A stretch of 64,000 nucleotides of DNA, taken from positions 763,697,413 to 763,761,412 of the forward strand of contig NC_081414.1 in the NCBI RefSeq assembly GCF_030272615.1, given 5' to 3'. Made by a program: the position numbers and the translations under genes. Each line of letters starts with the position of its first letter. Within the stretch, counting starts at the first letter, position 1. Below the pieces are notes generated by a model that ran no database searches, was not told where the DNA came from, and saw only the letters and a program-made list of their open reading frames with translations. Origin of the DNA: Cryptomeria japonica (lineage: Eukaryota > Streptophyta > Pinopsida > Cupressales > Cupressaceae). Shown here one piece after another: positions 36,729 to 49,917 of this stretch.

Positions 36729-39700
36729 ATCTGTATCTTTTTCTTTTCTGCAGCTTGTTTTTCATCTTATCTGCTATACTGCAGTCGTTGACTTTGTGTC
36801 TTTGAAAAGGCCTTCTTGGTGACTGTGATGATATTGAACTTTGCCCATGCTACACAGGTCTGCAACAAAGTCCTTTGGCTTCTTGGGACTGCTCATAATG
36901 GCTGCTTCCTGTAGCTCGTCCCATGGTGTGCATTACTAATTGTTAGCATGGCATTGTGATGTTATCTAGGGTTGCTCATAATATTATTAACTGTATTCTC
37001 TAGGTTTGAATATCATTTATGGTTTTCATACTTTTTCATTCTAAGACTGATTCTTGGTGCAATGATTATTCAAAACCTAAAAACTTTGCAGGCTAGCCAA
37101 GAATAGAAAAAGAAAACCTCATTTCCTCAACCAAAACTTCAACAGGCCTCATGCAGCTAGATGCTAACATTGTACTATCATTCGTGAATGAACTCTTCCC
37201 AGAAGTGCAAGATAAGAGACTCGCTCGTGAAACATATGAAGCCTGCCTTTGAAATAGCCTTTTTGAAATTTCTCTAGATGCTGTTCAACGGTGCGCAAAC
37301 TGTGAGATAACATACTGAACGAACCATCTCCCTCTCATATGGATCTTACATGATTGCAAACCAATGGTTCTCGAAAATCCCTTCAGGCACTTAACTCTTG
37401 AGCTGATCTTTTAGATGCTTTCTTTACTTGTAACAACTGTATGCTTATGAAACTGAAAACTAATAGAGAAGTAAGAGTCTGCTTCATGCAATATTAAAAA
37501 CAACCTAGATCCATTCAGCTCTACGTCGATGATAATCTTTTGACCAAGCATATTACATGACAAAGGCAAATTTGGGCTATTAATGTCTTGATTCAACGTG
37601 GAAAAGAGAGAGATATAAAAATAACATTTAACCATTATCTCTTACACCACGTGAAAAGCTACTTTTCTTTCTGACTTTTTGACTAAAAAGACAATTCCTT
37701 TCGAAACACAAAAGGACTCTATCTCATATGATAGTGAAGTCCTAGTTATTAAGGCAAAACTTCTGAAGTGTTCGAGACTCTTCAAAGTCTTTTAATTTTT
37801 GTATACATGACTTGAAAGATTTTAATTCTCTTTACATATAAAACTGCTAAAAATTTTTGAGTAAAGTTAGGATTCTTTTACAAAGCTATTTTTGCCTTAT
37901 GTAAAAATAGGTAACATTTTGATATTTATGTTACCTATTTTGGTCTTGAGTTAGAAATAGGTAACAAAAATATCAAGATCAGTAGTTTGATACTCACACA
38001 TATTTGAATTTAGGTCTTTTTTTGGAGGGTATAGCACACTAGGCACCGTAATAAACATAGGCTAGGGTGTTGGGTGCAATATTCCTCTCAAAAAGGGACT
38101 AAGAGTAATGGTGGTTGAGTGTCAGCATCCAAAACATAAGATCTAGCTTTGAATAAAAAATGATGCCAATTCTATATGATAAGATCTAAATAGGCTTCAA
38201 ATGATCTGGGAGAAAGCACACTAAATTAGGATCCCAAATCGAATGTAAAATATAAATAGATATAATGTACTACACTAAAATCATAACATCATTATACACT
38301 TTTAATATCTTTGTTTCTTCTATTAGTATTTGTATTTCTTCACATCTTTCACTTTGCACCACTAGTGCATAATAGAATGCTATCACCATAATTTATTTGA
38401 CAAGTTCTCTTGTTGACATCATACATTCAATTGTCCTTTTATCATTAATAGGAAATCAAATCATTTTAGAACAATCATTCCTAAAGTTGTATGTATTTTT
38501 CTCTCCATCATCCATTACATTCTTGTAATACTATTAGGGCCTTTCCAAAAACACATAGCTTGCATCTATGGGATTGGAATCAAACCATATTTCATCCTTA
38601 TAAGTCTTCTATGTAGAAAACTAAAATAAGCTCCTCTTATCAATAAACATCCTTTATTTTCCTTTTTTAACCATGCAATACAATATTGGTGTAGATTTTT
38701 TCACGTTATAATTTTTGTTTATCTATCATTTTTCTAGAAACCATATTTATACAATTGTCACCATAAATAATAACTTGACATAACTCTCCTCCTGAGTTGC
38801 ATCTAGTTTGAAATATGTTGGCTCAAATACATCAATAATAAAAACCTTTGGTTTGCATTCCCTATTTTTGTAGAATCTCTATTATCCTTGTGCCCAATAG
38901 AGTCTCCCACACATCTATTGGAACCTCCCTATCTATCCCTTCCTCCATGTAGTATCACAAACTAAACCCCATGCAAATTTCAGACTTAATAATTGCACCT
39001 GGTGCATTTATGAGAAAATTGATGATTAGGATTTCATAATTTTAACTTTATAAATGAAAAAGATGAAGAATTTGCAGTTTGTGGTTTGAATTTAGGAAGA
39101 AATTGGCTTTACGACAATATGACATGTAGATTTTTGTGTGGCATATGAACATCCCAAAATATTTCACAATCCAAACAAGCATATTCCATGCAAAAAATTT
39201 CTTATGCATGTCTCAGTGAGAAAACACATCCATAACAACTACTCCCACACATTCCAAGCAAAAAAACACTCTTTTCTATCTCATTATGTCATTATGGCTA
39301 TTCTCTATCTTTTCTTCTCATCTTCCAATCGGTTTCTATCAAAATATCTCTAGATCTTAACTCTCACAACAACAACCAAGACTCCTATCAAGCTATGAAT
39401 GACATATACTACTTAAGAGGGGAACAACAACTATTGTTAATTCTCTCTTGTAATATGAGCATCTATTTGATCTATTACACATATTTTATATAATCATATA
39501 TGTCTATATATGGAGCTGGAAACATGAAAGTGTGGGTTTTATTGAGACAAGCCCCTATATCATATATCTCTATGTGTGTACAGGTGATGAACATGTTCAG
39601 GAAACACTTTTCTTGATTCTATCCATACAAGCAATAATGTTACACATAGACATCCTTGTAGCACACTGATGTCCAAGGATAAGGGTTCACCCATTTGGCA

Positions 39701-40379
39701 TCTTGATCTCCATATTCTATATTTTTCATTTCTACGATCTAAATATTTTTGGCATTCTGCATTCTCAACTTATTCAACCTTTTTAATTTAAGTTAGTAGT
39801 TATTGGAGTTTAAAGGCTTAATTCAAGCATATTATCTCTGGTTCACTTGAGTCATATCATTTTAGGCAGTTTATATCTATTTTATCCTTGAGACCTTGTT
39901 ATCTCAAGGGTATAAATTCTCTCCTCTACACTCAGCTATAGATTCAACCAAGTTCAATCTGATTGTCCTCCTTGTTTCCTTTGTTGCATATGATAGTTTG
40001 CATGTTCAAATGCCCTATGAACCTCTTCACCATACCTATAAATATTTTTTTTAAATCATAAGTTTTCTTATTCTCTACTACCATTCTAACTTCTACCCTC
40101 TCAAAATCCTATTCCTATTCATTAGTTTTGGAAGTCTTTTTGAACATCTTTTAATCTCTCTACTACTTGAGATGGTTATCCTCTACCATAATTAAATTAA
40201 CCTTAGGATGGATATTTTATCCCCCTTACCACTTTTCTATTCTTTTAAAAAACAAATTCTATGCTTATATATTTTCATGCTAAGTTCAACCTAAACATGA
40301 AATTTTATACCAATGACATACCTTACATCTATCCATTATTTAGTCTCTTGATGCTTCACTTGAATAGATAGTTTGTGAG
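36729..40379. other. Long unassigned stretch
   Basis: Begins with GACTG-rich DNA to 37060. At 37145-37290 a short frame reads LDANIVLSFVNELFPE and RETYEACL, a stop, then LFEISLDAV. It looks protein-like but I do not recognise it. The rest is AT-rich. Part may be decayed pol of the Gypsy relic at 40380. Confidence 0.35.
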
Positions 40380-40953
40380 ATTAAATTCCATAATTTTACA
40401 TAGCAAACAATTTTCTCTTCCAATTTTAAAATCTAAAATCTATGAAAAATGTTTACACATAATCCATGGGAAGGAATTTCTCTCCTAGTTTACGGTCCAT
40501 TTTTCTCCATGTACTCATTTTATTATTCTCATTTCTAGCTCTTTCATTTTGTAGATGATCCCACCACATCATTCTAAAACCCTTCAATTTGCTGCATACA
40601 AATTTCACCTTCTTTTCCTTTATCAAAATCCTTCAATCAAACAATTTATCCATGTTATTCAACCAATTTAATATTTTTTCTACTTTGAGATTACCTACAT
40701 AGTCTAAACCTTCAATTTATTTTCCTTCATTTCTTCCTTTTAACTATTTGAGTGTCATCTCTTCAAATATTTAATGTTGTAATTTTTCTTCTACGCCATG
40801 TTATAAATCTTGATCTTCATCAAAATTATCTCCCCTTTGTCTTCTTATCTAATATTTAACTATATCTAAAAGATTTTTTACATTCCTTTATAGATCTTGT
40901 ATATCCCTATTGATTTGGGCAAGACATATTGTTCCTCTTTCTCTCCCAACCAT
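40380..40953 (-). pseudogene. Relic Ty3/Gypsy Gag
   Basis: Minus-strand reading from ATG 40953 gives, with stops, LNWLNNMDKLFD, KKVKFVCSKLKG, WWDHLQNER and MSTWRKMDRKLGEKFLP, the order and spacing of the retrotransposon Gag domain of chromovirus-type Gypsy elements. A weak primer-site match (TAGTATCAAAG) lies at 40959-40969, just upstream. LTR bounds not found. Confidence 0.65.
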
Positions 40954-40970
40954 CCTCCTTTGATACTAGA

Positions 40971-43896
40971 TGATATAACCAAAATTCACACCATAAAATT
41001 CATTCTCATTATTGAAAGGAAGTACAAAATAGTTCTCAAAACATTCATAATCCTCCTTGTTTGAAACTAAAAATTCCCTTGTAACTACTAAAAATTCCAA
41101 CAAAATCTTGCCTAATATAAACTAACCTTTTTGGTAGTTTCTTTTAGCATATATTTTATTTAATATTTTTAATAAGTCCCCATGGTTATTTGCATGGTCA
41201 TGGGATTTGTAATTAATTTTATGTTAACTAAAGTAGGATCAATTTGTATAATTTATAATCTAATTATATTTGAAAATTTGAAACTAATTAAAAATCTGAT
41301 CTTGAAATTATTGAAATTTTATTAAGACCTTAACTTCAAGCTCTAGACGATAGAAAATAACCTCAAAAAAGTGTCACAAATTACTTCAACCAAACAAGTT
41401 CAATTAGCATGACAGTCAAATATTTAAGATTCTTTTCCACATAAAATTTTAACTCAAACATACTCATTGGTCAAAGGTAATAGCCACAAATTGTCCCTAC
41501 ATTGTTAATGAGAATTTAAGAAAACCTTTATTAACTCTTTCGAACAGATCCAATTGCAGATCATCCAATCGATCCTTCTCATCAACCGTAAAATCTGCAT
41601 GCCTATCTCGTAGCTATTCCTAATTGATACTTCTAATTTTTTCTTCACCATCTAGACATATCATTGGTTTCGTCCTTGCTTTACCATATGGATTGTTGTT
41701 TTTTACAGTATTCTCTTTCATACTAAACATTATTTCTACATTATCTATAATATCATCATCAATAATTTCATATATTATTTTCATGTACCTTGACACAAGA
41801 ATCGATGTTTTGTACACCACTTTGTTTTACAATATTAAATTTATTTATTTATATTTATATCCATTCTTCTTTATCAAAAACTAGACTTATTAATTCAATC
41901 TATTTCTAATTTATCTAATGCACTTGCTACATGTTCATCATCAACCATAAAATTTGTCATTTATTTTCCAAGTATATATTTCCTTCCAATTAGCAAGTCT
42001 AGCTTTTCTATTGACATCAATCCATTTAATTTTCAAATCAAATCACAACTACTTAAATCAAATCACAACTACTTACAGATTGGTTCAACATTTGAAAATC
42101 TATCTACTTTAGTATATCAAATTCCTCTTCCATAAATGTAATCTACCTCAAGTTTAACTTTTTTCTTGCAAAATTCTCAAAATCCAATAATCTATATACA
42201 ACCTACCTTTGCAATATGTCACCAAAAAAAATGTTCCTCTTAATATATTAAATATTTGCATTGATAACACTAGAATTAATGATTTTTTAAGGTTCCTATG
42301 AAGGAATATGCAAAAATTTAAGCAATCAAAGTTAATGGAATATAACTATAATAATAAGTTTTTAGTCATACATAGTCATAAAATATTATGTTCTACTAAA
42401 ATAGGATTTAATCCTAATCAGTCTTACTAATTCGATTGTAAATGGAACAATTATAGAATTTAAAAGCTAGTACACTAGAAGCTCATCTTGACAATCCATT
42501 TATTGTACATCTAGTCATAGGAATAATCACAGCTATCCATAAGGTAGTAAAATGTTGAATGACACTTATAAATTTTGTCTATGGTAATAGCTCTAAGTTG
42601 ATCCATACCATAAGGTCTATTGTTGTATATTTAATCTTGTAATATATTCCTTTAGTGTTATAAACTCCAAAATACTATGACAAGTTAGGAATAGTAAAAT
42701 TATGTGTAAACCTATGAATCATAGTAATAGATCAATAATCAAATTATCCCATTTTATAAAATAATTAAAAATATTAAACATGAAATTGACGGATCAATTT
42801 AGAACATATTCGTCCAACTACAAGGCGATATATTTGACTAGGGTGAAATATACTAGGATCTTTCATGACTATTTGATATGAATACAAACTTACAAGTAAT
42901 GAAATAAGTAAAAAAGATGTGGGTGATGCAAGATTATTCTTATATATTGAGATTGTCCTACATCATGCATCAATTCAAGATTGATTACTAGACCCAATAA
43001 AAAGTTAAAGATAATTTGATAATATTACTAATGGAATGTGGGGTAAATCTAGCATTAGATTAATAATAAGAAACTAGACATGGATGGTGATCTTGTTCCT
43101 GTTAGAAAGCTCGCTAATTGAATCAACAATAAAATTGCTGCATGATATTACTACTAAGTCTATAATTTTAAAGACAAATCTAGGATGAAAGAACATATAT
43201 GTAAGAGGAGATACAATAGAGCTAGTGAATACACTTGTATTAGTTCATGCAATGAAAAACTAGAAGATCGAAGTATCATAGAATAGGAAGATAAAAACAA
43301 TCACACAATAGGTAGGGAAGAAATTCCCAAAACTGAAATAATGGCTTAGACCTTACAAAGAGACAATGCAAATATGCAAATCATTCAACTCAAGTTGTTA
43401 TAAGCTTTAAATATATCCACCGTTAAAGTAATTTTAAGTGGATGATCAGTTTTTAATGTTTTAATTTTATTGGAAGCACGCTAATTCCATTATCTACACT
43501 TAGTGAATATTAAAAGTATACATTTCTTGTATCAAGTCAAAAACTAAAAAGGCACTTCTAAATGGTCATCAATCAAATTTCCATGGATGGTGATCAAAAA
43601 AACTATTTTGCTACTCAGATTTCATAGATATATAAGACATGCCAAAACTAACACTCCAATATATACCATGAAAAGCCTCTTTCTTGACTGATAAATACTA
43701 AAACTACACTAAAACGCTAATGTTAAATTTCAAACCATGACTAAGATACAGCTGTTTTCAGTCGTGAAATAAAGTTAGTTTAAAGATATAGAGGATTTTT
43801 GGTTTGATTCTTCAATGGTATAACTCCATGAAACAAAGCATTTATAATATACCAACATCCAAACGATACCCAGAATCCAAAAAAATTGCTAACCAT
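40971..43896. other. Unassigned AT-rich DNA
   Basis: May begin with the LTR of the Gypsy relic. At 41530-41820 the minus strand has protein-like runs (KPMICLDGEEKIRSI, ADFTVDEKDRLDDLQLDLF) separated by stops, unrecognised. A 20-bp duplicate lies at 42036-42075. Nothing else supported. Confidence 0.35.
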
Positions 43897-44449
43897 TTAA
43901 ACTTGCTGGCTCATGGATGAGTGAAAGGAACTTATGTCAAATGTGGAAAAATCAGCAAGCCCAAGTTGGCACAACGAAATAGGATGCCGTGGTTTCTTTC
44001 CTATCATTTTCCAACGCACTGATAAATAATCTGTGATAAGCTCAAATATCTGAATCTCCCAAAGCGATATTCCATTAGCCTGTACTGGCACTGCTACTGC
44101 CAATAGAAATGGCCACTTAATTACAGACACACAATACACTGGGGACCCATTTTCATCTTCTAGGGTTTCCACTCCTTCTGGCAAGGGAAATACTTTCTTC
44201 AACAAGCAATATTTCAACAATTCAACATTCTTTTCTTGAGCAATTTGCCAGAGGAATTCCCAAGTGTGTATTAAGTTATACCACTCTTTGCTAACTCTGC
44301 TAAAACTGCAAAGAGAGTGGAGTGGAAGGAGAGACAGAATGCATGTATCAAGTAAGTTATACCACTCTTTGCTAACTCTGCTAAAACTGAAAAGAGAGTG
44401 GAGTGGAAGGAGAGACAGAATGCATGTGTCAAGTACGTGTTGTGGTATC
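43897..44449 (-). pseudogene. F-box protein gene, main part, split by Gypsy G
   Basis: Open minus-strand frame from 44449 to the stop at 43897. With the start at 57412-57466 it forms a single uninterrupted 200-codon frame once Gypsy G and one GTATC are removed. N-terminus: LWELIPQHVLDTCILSLLP then HSLFSFSRVSKEWYNL, an F-box motif (L-x-x-x-LPxxxLxxxLxxLPLxSLxxFxxVxKxWxxL). It would bind SKP1 and act as a substrate adaptor of an SCF ubiquitin ligase. Residues of the core occur twice through an 81-bp duplication. The C-terminal part (VFPLPEGVETLEDENG, FELITDYLSVRWKMIG) resembles the region after the F-box of F-box/kelch proteins, but no kelch repeats follow; those proteins are usually nearly twice as long. 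The Gypsy insertion breaks it. Confidence 0.75.
44272..44433 (-). repeat. 81-bp in-frame tandem duplication in the F-box
   Basis: 44272-44352 and 44353-44433 differ at few bases (for example the codon giving F or C in SLFS/SLCS). 81 is divisible by three and no stop arises, so 27 residues of the F-box core are doubled. Confidence 0.95.
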
Positions 44450-45427
44450 TGTATACACCTAAAAATGGTCTGAAGATAATTAATTAAATAAGCAATTATT
44501 TAATTAATCTCTCCTTCCCAATTTAATTGAATTCACTAAGCAATTTGATTAAATTTCCCTTTTTATCTACTTATTAATAAATGTAAGGATTTATTAAATA
44601 GGTTCATTTCATTTCACCCCTTTAATTAATTAATTCAAATTAATTAAATTCCCTCCACCAAAATCATTTCTTCCAACTCCTAATTAATTAAAACAATTCA
44701 AATTCATGAGTTGTTGAAACTAATTAGCCATTTGCCTATTAAATGAATTTCTAAATTCAAAACCTAACCCATTCTACCTACCACCTTGTCCCCTTTCATC
44801 CAACATCTTCTAGAACCTTTGTGACACTTGTCACTAAGTGTTCCCTTTAATCCAACTCCCTTTGCCATCTTCCTCTAATTTAACCATTGATATCTTCAGA
44901 TCAATCTCAACCGTTGAATCCTGCCACATCACCCCTAGCCTTGGAAAATCCTATAAATAGACCTCATTTTAGAGCTCAAAGGGTCCCAATTTCATATTAT
45001 TTTTGCATATCATTTGATCCCATCTCATTCGTAGCTTACGCATTGTTACTATAGGCATCTAGCTTATAGTTTATCAGTTTTAGCAATGTTATCCTACTCA
45101 TTTCAGCTTAACTCTTAGCTTAATCATGCTAGGATAATCATGAATTCATATACCTTAATCATGCTAGGATAATCATGAATTCATATACCTTAATCATGCT
45201 AGATCATGCATCTTAATCATTCAAATCCTCCATCTAAGTGTAGTCAAGTCACTAGAATTTGCATACTAAGATCTGAGAGCAAAATTCATACTCGCATTTA
45301 CTAGGAGGCAATAAGTCGATTAGCTATGGTTTTGTGTTTCATTGATTATATCTTCTAACCATTGCTTGTAATGATTTATTGAGTGCATTGTGTTTGCAGG
45401 TACAGATACACTTCACAGAGCACTACA
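44450..45427 (+). repeat. 5' LTR of Gypsy G
   Basis: 978 bp, TGTATACACC...CACTACA. Differs from the 3' LTR at scattered sites; a 35-bp duplication (ATCATGCTAGGATAATCATG, at about 45123-45190) is present here and not in the other copy. Confidence 0.96.
44952..44959 (+). promoter_or_regulatory. TATA box in the 5' LTR of Gypsy G
   Basis: TATAAATA in the context AATCCTATAAATAGACC, at the same place in the other LTR (56963-56970). Probable core promoter for element RNA. Confidence 0.6.
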
Positions 45428-47358
45428 TTTTGGCACCCACCGTGGGGCCGAAATCATCATTTTCAACCTCCCAAGCTTCCTTAAACTTCATCTTTGCCGG
45501 ATCAGAATCAGATTGTCATACGAGTTGCCTTTCTGGCTCGTACGAACTTCCTTTTAGTCTCGGACAACACCACATCCTGACTCATATGAGGTATAATCCT
45601 GACTCGTACGAGATTTTACACTACAAATTCTTTACTCATACTAGGCTGATCCTATGTCGTGCGAGTTGATTTTCACACTCGTACTAGAGCTAATTTTGTG
45701 CCGTACGAATTTCTGGCTGTTAAATCTTATGTCATACGAGTCAATTTTGGTCCCTGTGCGAAATTTAATCATTTATCATTCCATCTGATAAATCATTTCA
45801 TACGAGTTTCTGCATTTGTGCTTTTTTTGAAAAAAATGCAAATTAGAAATTTCAAATTTGTCTATACGTTGGTAATTTGCATTTTTGAAGGCTTTCTGGT
45901 GATTTTTAGCCCCTGAGAGTGCCCAAAGGTCCTAGCTAAGAGCCATGTCCTTTGAAAATTGCATCTAGAACTCTTGGAGACCTTTCCAATGAGGTAAATG
46001 TCTTGTAATTTCGAGTCCCGATCAGAAAGTTATGCCTATCTGAAGTTAGGATAAAATTTCATATAATTTTTCTGAAAATTTCATAGTTTGGATCACTAAT
46101 GCTAATCTTGTTATGTCTATGAGATGTTTGCAACCTAACTCTTTTATGGAGGATGCTTGTCAAAGATATGCTTGTCAAAGACAAAATTCAAAACAATGAC
46201 TACTAATGAGTTTTTGCAGGTTGCCTAAGGATTCAACAAAAAAAAGAAAAAAACTGTGTATTCTTTAAGATTTTTAGGCACACTTCAATTTGGGATTAAA
46301 GAAATGAACTATCATGTCTTATGTGCTTTTGATGATAGGCGAGTATGCTCTCACCTTTCTTAGGTGATCAGAAAGCTAGACTCATCTTTTTGCTTTCATT
46401 AGTGCATCTCTTTAGTAGGCCTGCCCTCTCGAGGAGTTATTAACTCTTAGCCATTAAGGTCGGTGAGAGGGGAACGACCTAAGTGGGAATGGCTAACGCC
46501 AAGTAATCCAACCCACTATAAAATAAATATGGTTTTGATGAAAATCAAAGCAACGGTAGTGCTCAGGAATAGCTCTCCTCCGTACCTTCGGGTATATCAA
46601 ACCTTGGTTTTCAAGGCTGGGAGACCTCTTAATTGAGTTTATACCTCGACGCGCCGAATGGATCCCTTACTAGTGCCGGTTAAAATAGAAGCTACTCAAT
46701 TCACCTCTGAAAGGGTGATAATCTTTGTGCAAGAGAGATAGTTACTCTCCCAAGAAACTTGCCATATCGTGCCCCCATTAGCGTTTGGAGTCGGATAATA
46801 CGGCGTTGAGAATCCATTGCATGAGACTCAGCGGCCGTATTCTGATTAGCTATTGGGTGTGTACCTAATTCAGCAAGCAAATGTTTTCATTCTCAGCCAA
46901 CTTCCGTAGGGTTTAACTTGATTGGAGTCATTTATCACATCATGTGTTTGCTGTGTATTCATCCCTAAATTGCAAAATTAGACACTTAAAACTAGAAAAC
47001 CAAAGAAAAATATCAAAATTCAGTGATCAAAAACTCAAACAAACAAACACTTGTTATCTCTGTCAGGTTACCTGTCGTACGAATCAGGATTCTCTGTCGT
47101 ATTGCTTGATCTTCTGTCGTATGAGTCAAGGTTCTATGTCGTACATAAAACTGTTGTTCACATGAAGTCACTAGTCTGTTGTTCTGTCTTGTATCTCTTG
47201 TCATTCTATGTTGCATAATCTGTCGTATGAAACTCTGCATCAGTCAGTCCAGAGCTGAGTCTTACATACCTATTTCAGAGTTGTCATTTCTATTTGGTCA
47301 AATTGCAGCAAATATAAACACCTAGTGTCTGTTATCCTGTGCTTAAATCGTCACGTGT
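45428..47358 (+). other. Untranslated leader of Gypsy G
   Basis: Starts with a primer-site-like TTTTGGCACCCACCGTGGGG. Two clusters of TCGTACGAG-type words lie at 45517-45800 and 47083-47240. A GC-richer conserved block lies at 46417-46900 (see 3506). No long frame. About 1.9 kb, long for a leader but not rare in Tat elements. Confidence 0.75.
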
Positions 47359-49317
47359 ATGCCCATCCTAACTAGATCTCAAAGACGAAAAATTGTAGAG
47401 ACCGAAATCGAAACATTAGAAACAACTAGAATCATGGAACATGAAGAGGAAATACAAGGGGAAGGAGAAATAACAGAACAAAACATCAAAGACATCAAAA
47501 AGGACCCTCAATTCGACAAATTTATGCAAAAATTGTTGGAGGAAGAAAAAGAAAAATATTTTCTAATGTTAGCCAAATCTGGTGCTAAACTCCCTCAAGA
47601 TCTTGATTTGAACAAATTAACGCAAAAGAAAAGTGACCCTCCCCCTAATAACGAACAACATGAGGACATCTTTGGTATCAAAATGAATAACATGTCAATC
47701 CCTATTAACACCAAAAACAATGAAGAGACTTACATCCTCAAAAGAGATGAAGTAGAAATTTTGAATAACATTCAATTCGATGAGAATACAAGAAGGACTA
47801 GGGTTGAAACAAGACAAGATACAGATCCTACTAGAATGCAAAATCATGGGCATGCAAGAACAAATCATGTCAATAATCCTATCATGACTCTCACACAACA
47901 ACTACAAGTAATGCAAACACAAATCCAAGAGATGTAAAGAGGAAATGTTTGGCGATATTCACTTCAAGAAATCTGTCCTTATCCATTCGACAAAAATCTA
48001 AACATGATGCCATTTCCAATAGGTTTTGAAACTCCAAGATATGAAAAATATGATGGAAGCTCTGATCCTCAAGATCATATAAGAGAATTTTGTACCATGA
48101 GTATGGATTTTGCACACGAAGATACCTACTTAATGAGACTATTTCCGAAAAGCTTAACGAGACTAGCTATGGAGTGGTTTTCCAAACTTGCACCTGGAAT
48201 AAGATCATTTTCAGAGCTGGTAGATAAATTTATTTTGCAATATTCCTACAATAGACAACATGAAGTGACCATGCTAGACCTCTGTAACACTAAACAAAAA
48301 AGTGGAGAACCCTTCATGACATTCTTACAACGATGGAGACGCCTAGCATCACGGTATCCTCCCACATTGCTAGAGTATGAAAAAATGGACATATTCATTG
48401 ACAACTTAAATGATCAAATGAGTTATTACTTAAAAATGCAAGGAAATCAAAACTTTGGAAAAATGGTTGATAATGGAATCAAAATGGAGGAAGCTATGAT
48501 AAAGAGAGGTGAGTTGAAAATATACAAAGAAGGAGTCCATCCACCTAACAACAATAACAACAATCACAATGATAAACCAAAATTTTGGAATAGAAATTGG
48601 AATGTCGTTAATGATGGAATAGTAGATAATAATAATGTAAAACCAAAACAACCGATTTTCAATTTATCTACTCACTCAGAAACAACACAACAAAATAATA
48701 ATCACCAAAGAGCAACTATCAAAACATTCTTTCAAAGACAATTTATAGACATTGGTGAACCCCTGGGGTCAACATTAAAAACTCTTATCGCTAACAAATT
48801 GATTTCTTTGCCAGAAGAAAGGAACTATGAACCTCAAATAAAACCACACTGGTGGAATGATCATCAATATTGTGATTTTCATCGAAACAAAGGACATCTC
48901 AGAGATAATTGTCAAAAGTTAAGACATGTCATACAAGATTTGATTGACAAAGGAGTAATAACGATGGATGGACATACAACAAATGAATCTCATACAGCTT
49001 TTAAAACTCCACTTCCCAACTATGAGAAAGGTGAATCATCAACAATAAACAATGGTAAGGGTAAATCAAACGTAAATTACGCTCATACATATGATAATGT
49101 GGTAAACGTGATTGTAGTTAAAGAAAAACAAGATCAAGAACATGCTCAAGCTATAACAAGAAGCAAAGCCAAAGTTATTTTTCCAAGTCCTACAACAAAT
49201 GCATCATCCACAACAAAACAATACAATTTAGTGGAACAATTGCAAAAAACACCTACGCAGATATCCATCTTGGAGCTTTTGAAACTTTCACCCACACACA
49301 AGGAAATTCTTGAATGA
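47359..49317 (+). pseudogene. Gypsy G Gag
   Basis: Starts ATG 47359 (MPILTRSQRRKIVETEIETL). One TAA at 47935 splits a charged N-terminal region from the Gag domain: YEKYDGSSDPQDHIREF, RLAMEWFSKLAPGIRSF, EPFMTFLQRWRRLASRYP. A Cys/His motif, YCDFHRNKGHLRDNCQKLR, near 48870-48925 is the Tat form. Ends at TGA 49315, after which the same frame continues as protease, suggesting an original Arg codon. The protein would form the particle. Confidence 0.92.
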
Positions 49318-49917
49318 GCATTAGTAGATACCACCGTATCCAGAGATCTTGATATTGATCAATTCCAAACCATGGTGGGACACCTCACAACCCCTCACTA
49401 CTTATCATTCACTGAACAAGATGACATGTCCTTGCAACATCCCCACAATGCTCCCTTGCATATCGAAGTCATCATTCATAAAACGCGTGTTAAACGTGTC
49501 CTAATAGACGGAGGAGCTAGTCTAAATATCTGTTCATTAAGTCTTGTTTGTGCTTTAGGATATTCAGAAGATGCAGTTGATGTTCAGAAAAGGATCACTA
49601 TAAAAGCCTATGATGAAGAAGAGTGTTCCTCCAAAGGAATTGTGATACTACCCATTAGAGTGGGACCTTTGCAGAAAGATACAGCATGCCAAGTTCTAGA
49701 CTTGGATCTATCATATAATATACTCCTAGGGAGACCATGGATCCATGACCTGCAAGCTATCCCATCAACATACCATCAATGTGTAAAATTTCCATACAAT
49801 GGAGAGGAAATCACTATCTCTGTAGATTCAAATCCTTTTCAATATTGTAGCAATCTCAAAATAGCTCAAGAAGTCATCGTTCCTCATAATAGGGAGGCAT
49901 CATCTTCAAACACATAA
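49318..49917 (+). pseudogene. Gypsy G aspartic protease
   Basis: The frame has FTEQDD, then VLIDGGASLNICSLS, the active-site region in the Tat form (D-G-G-A where many proteases have D-T-G), then AYDEEECSSKGIVILPI, LDLSYNILLGRPWIHDL, and IPSTYHQCVKFPYNG, the usual end of Tat protease. It would process the polyprotein. TAA at 49915 ends it; the frame goes on. Confidence 0.9.

Noticed and set aside
44300-44330. Apparent splice acceptor (minus CTCTCTTTGCAG) at the start of an F-box exon
   Set aside because: The frame is open straight through it and through its duplicate, so no intron is needed.
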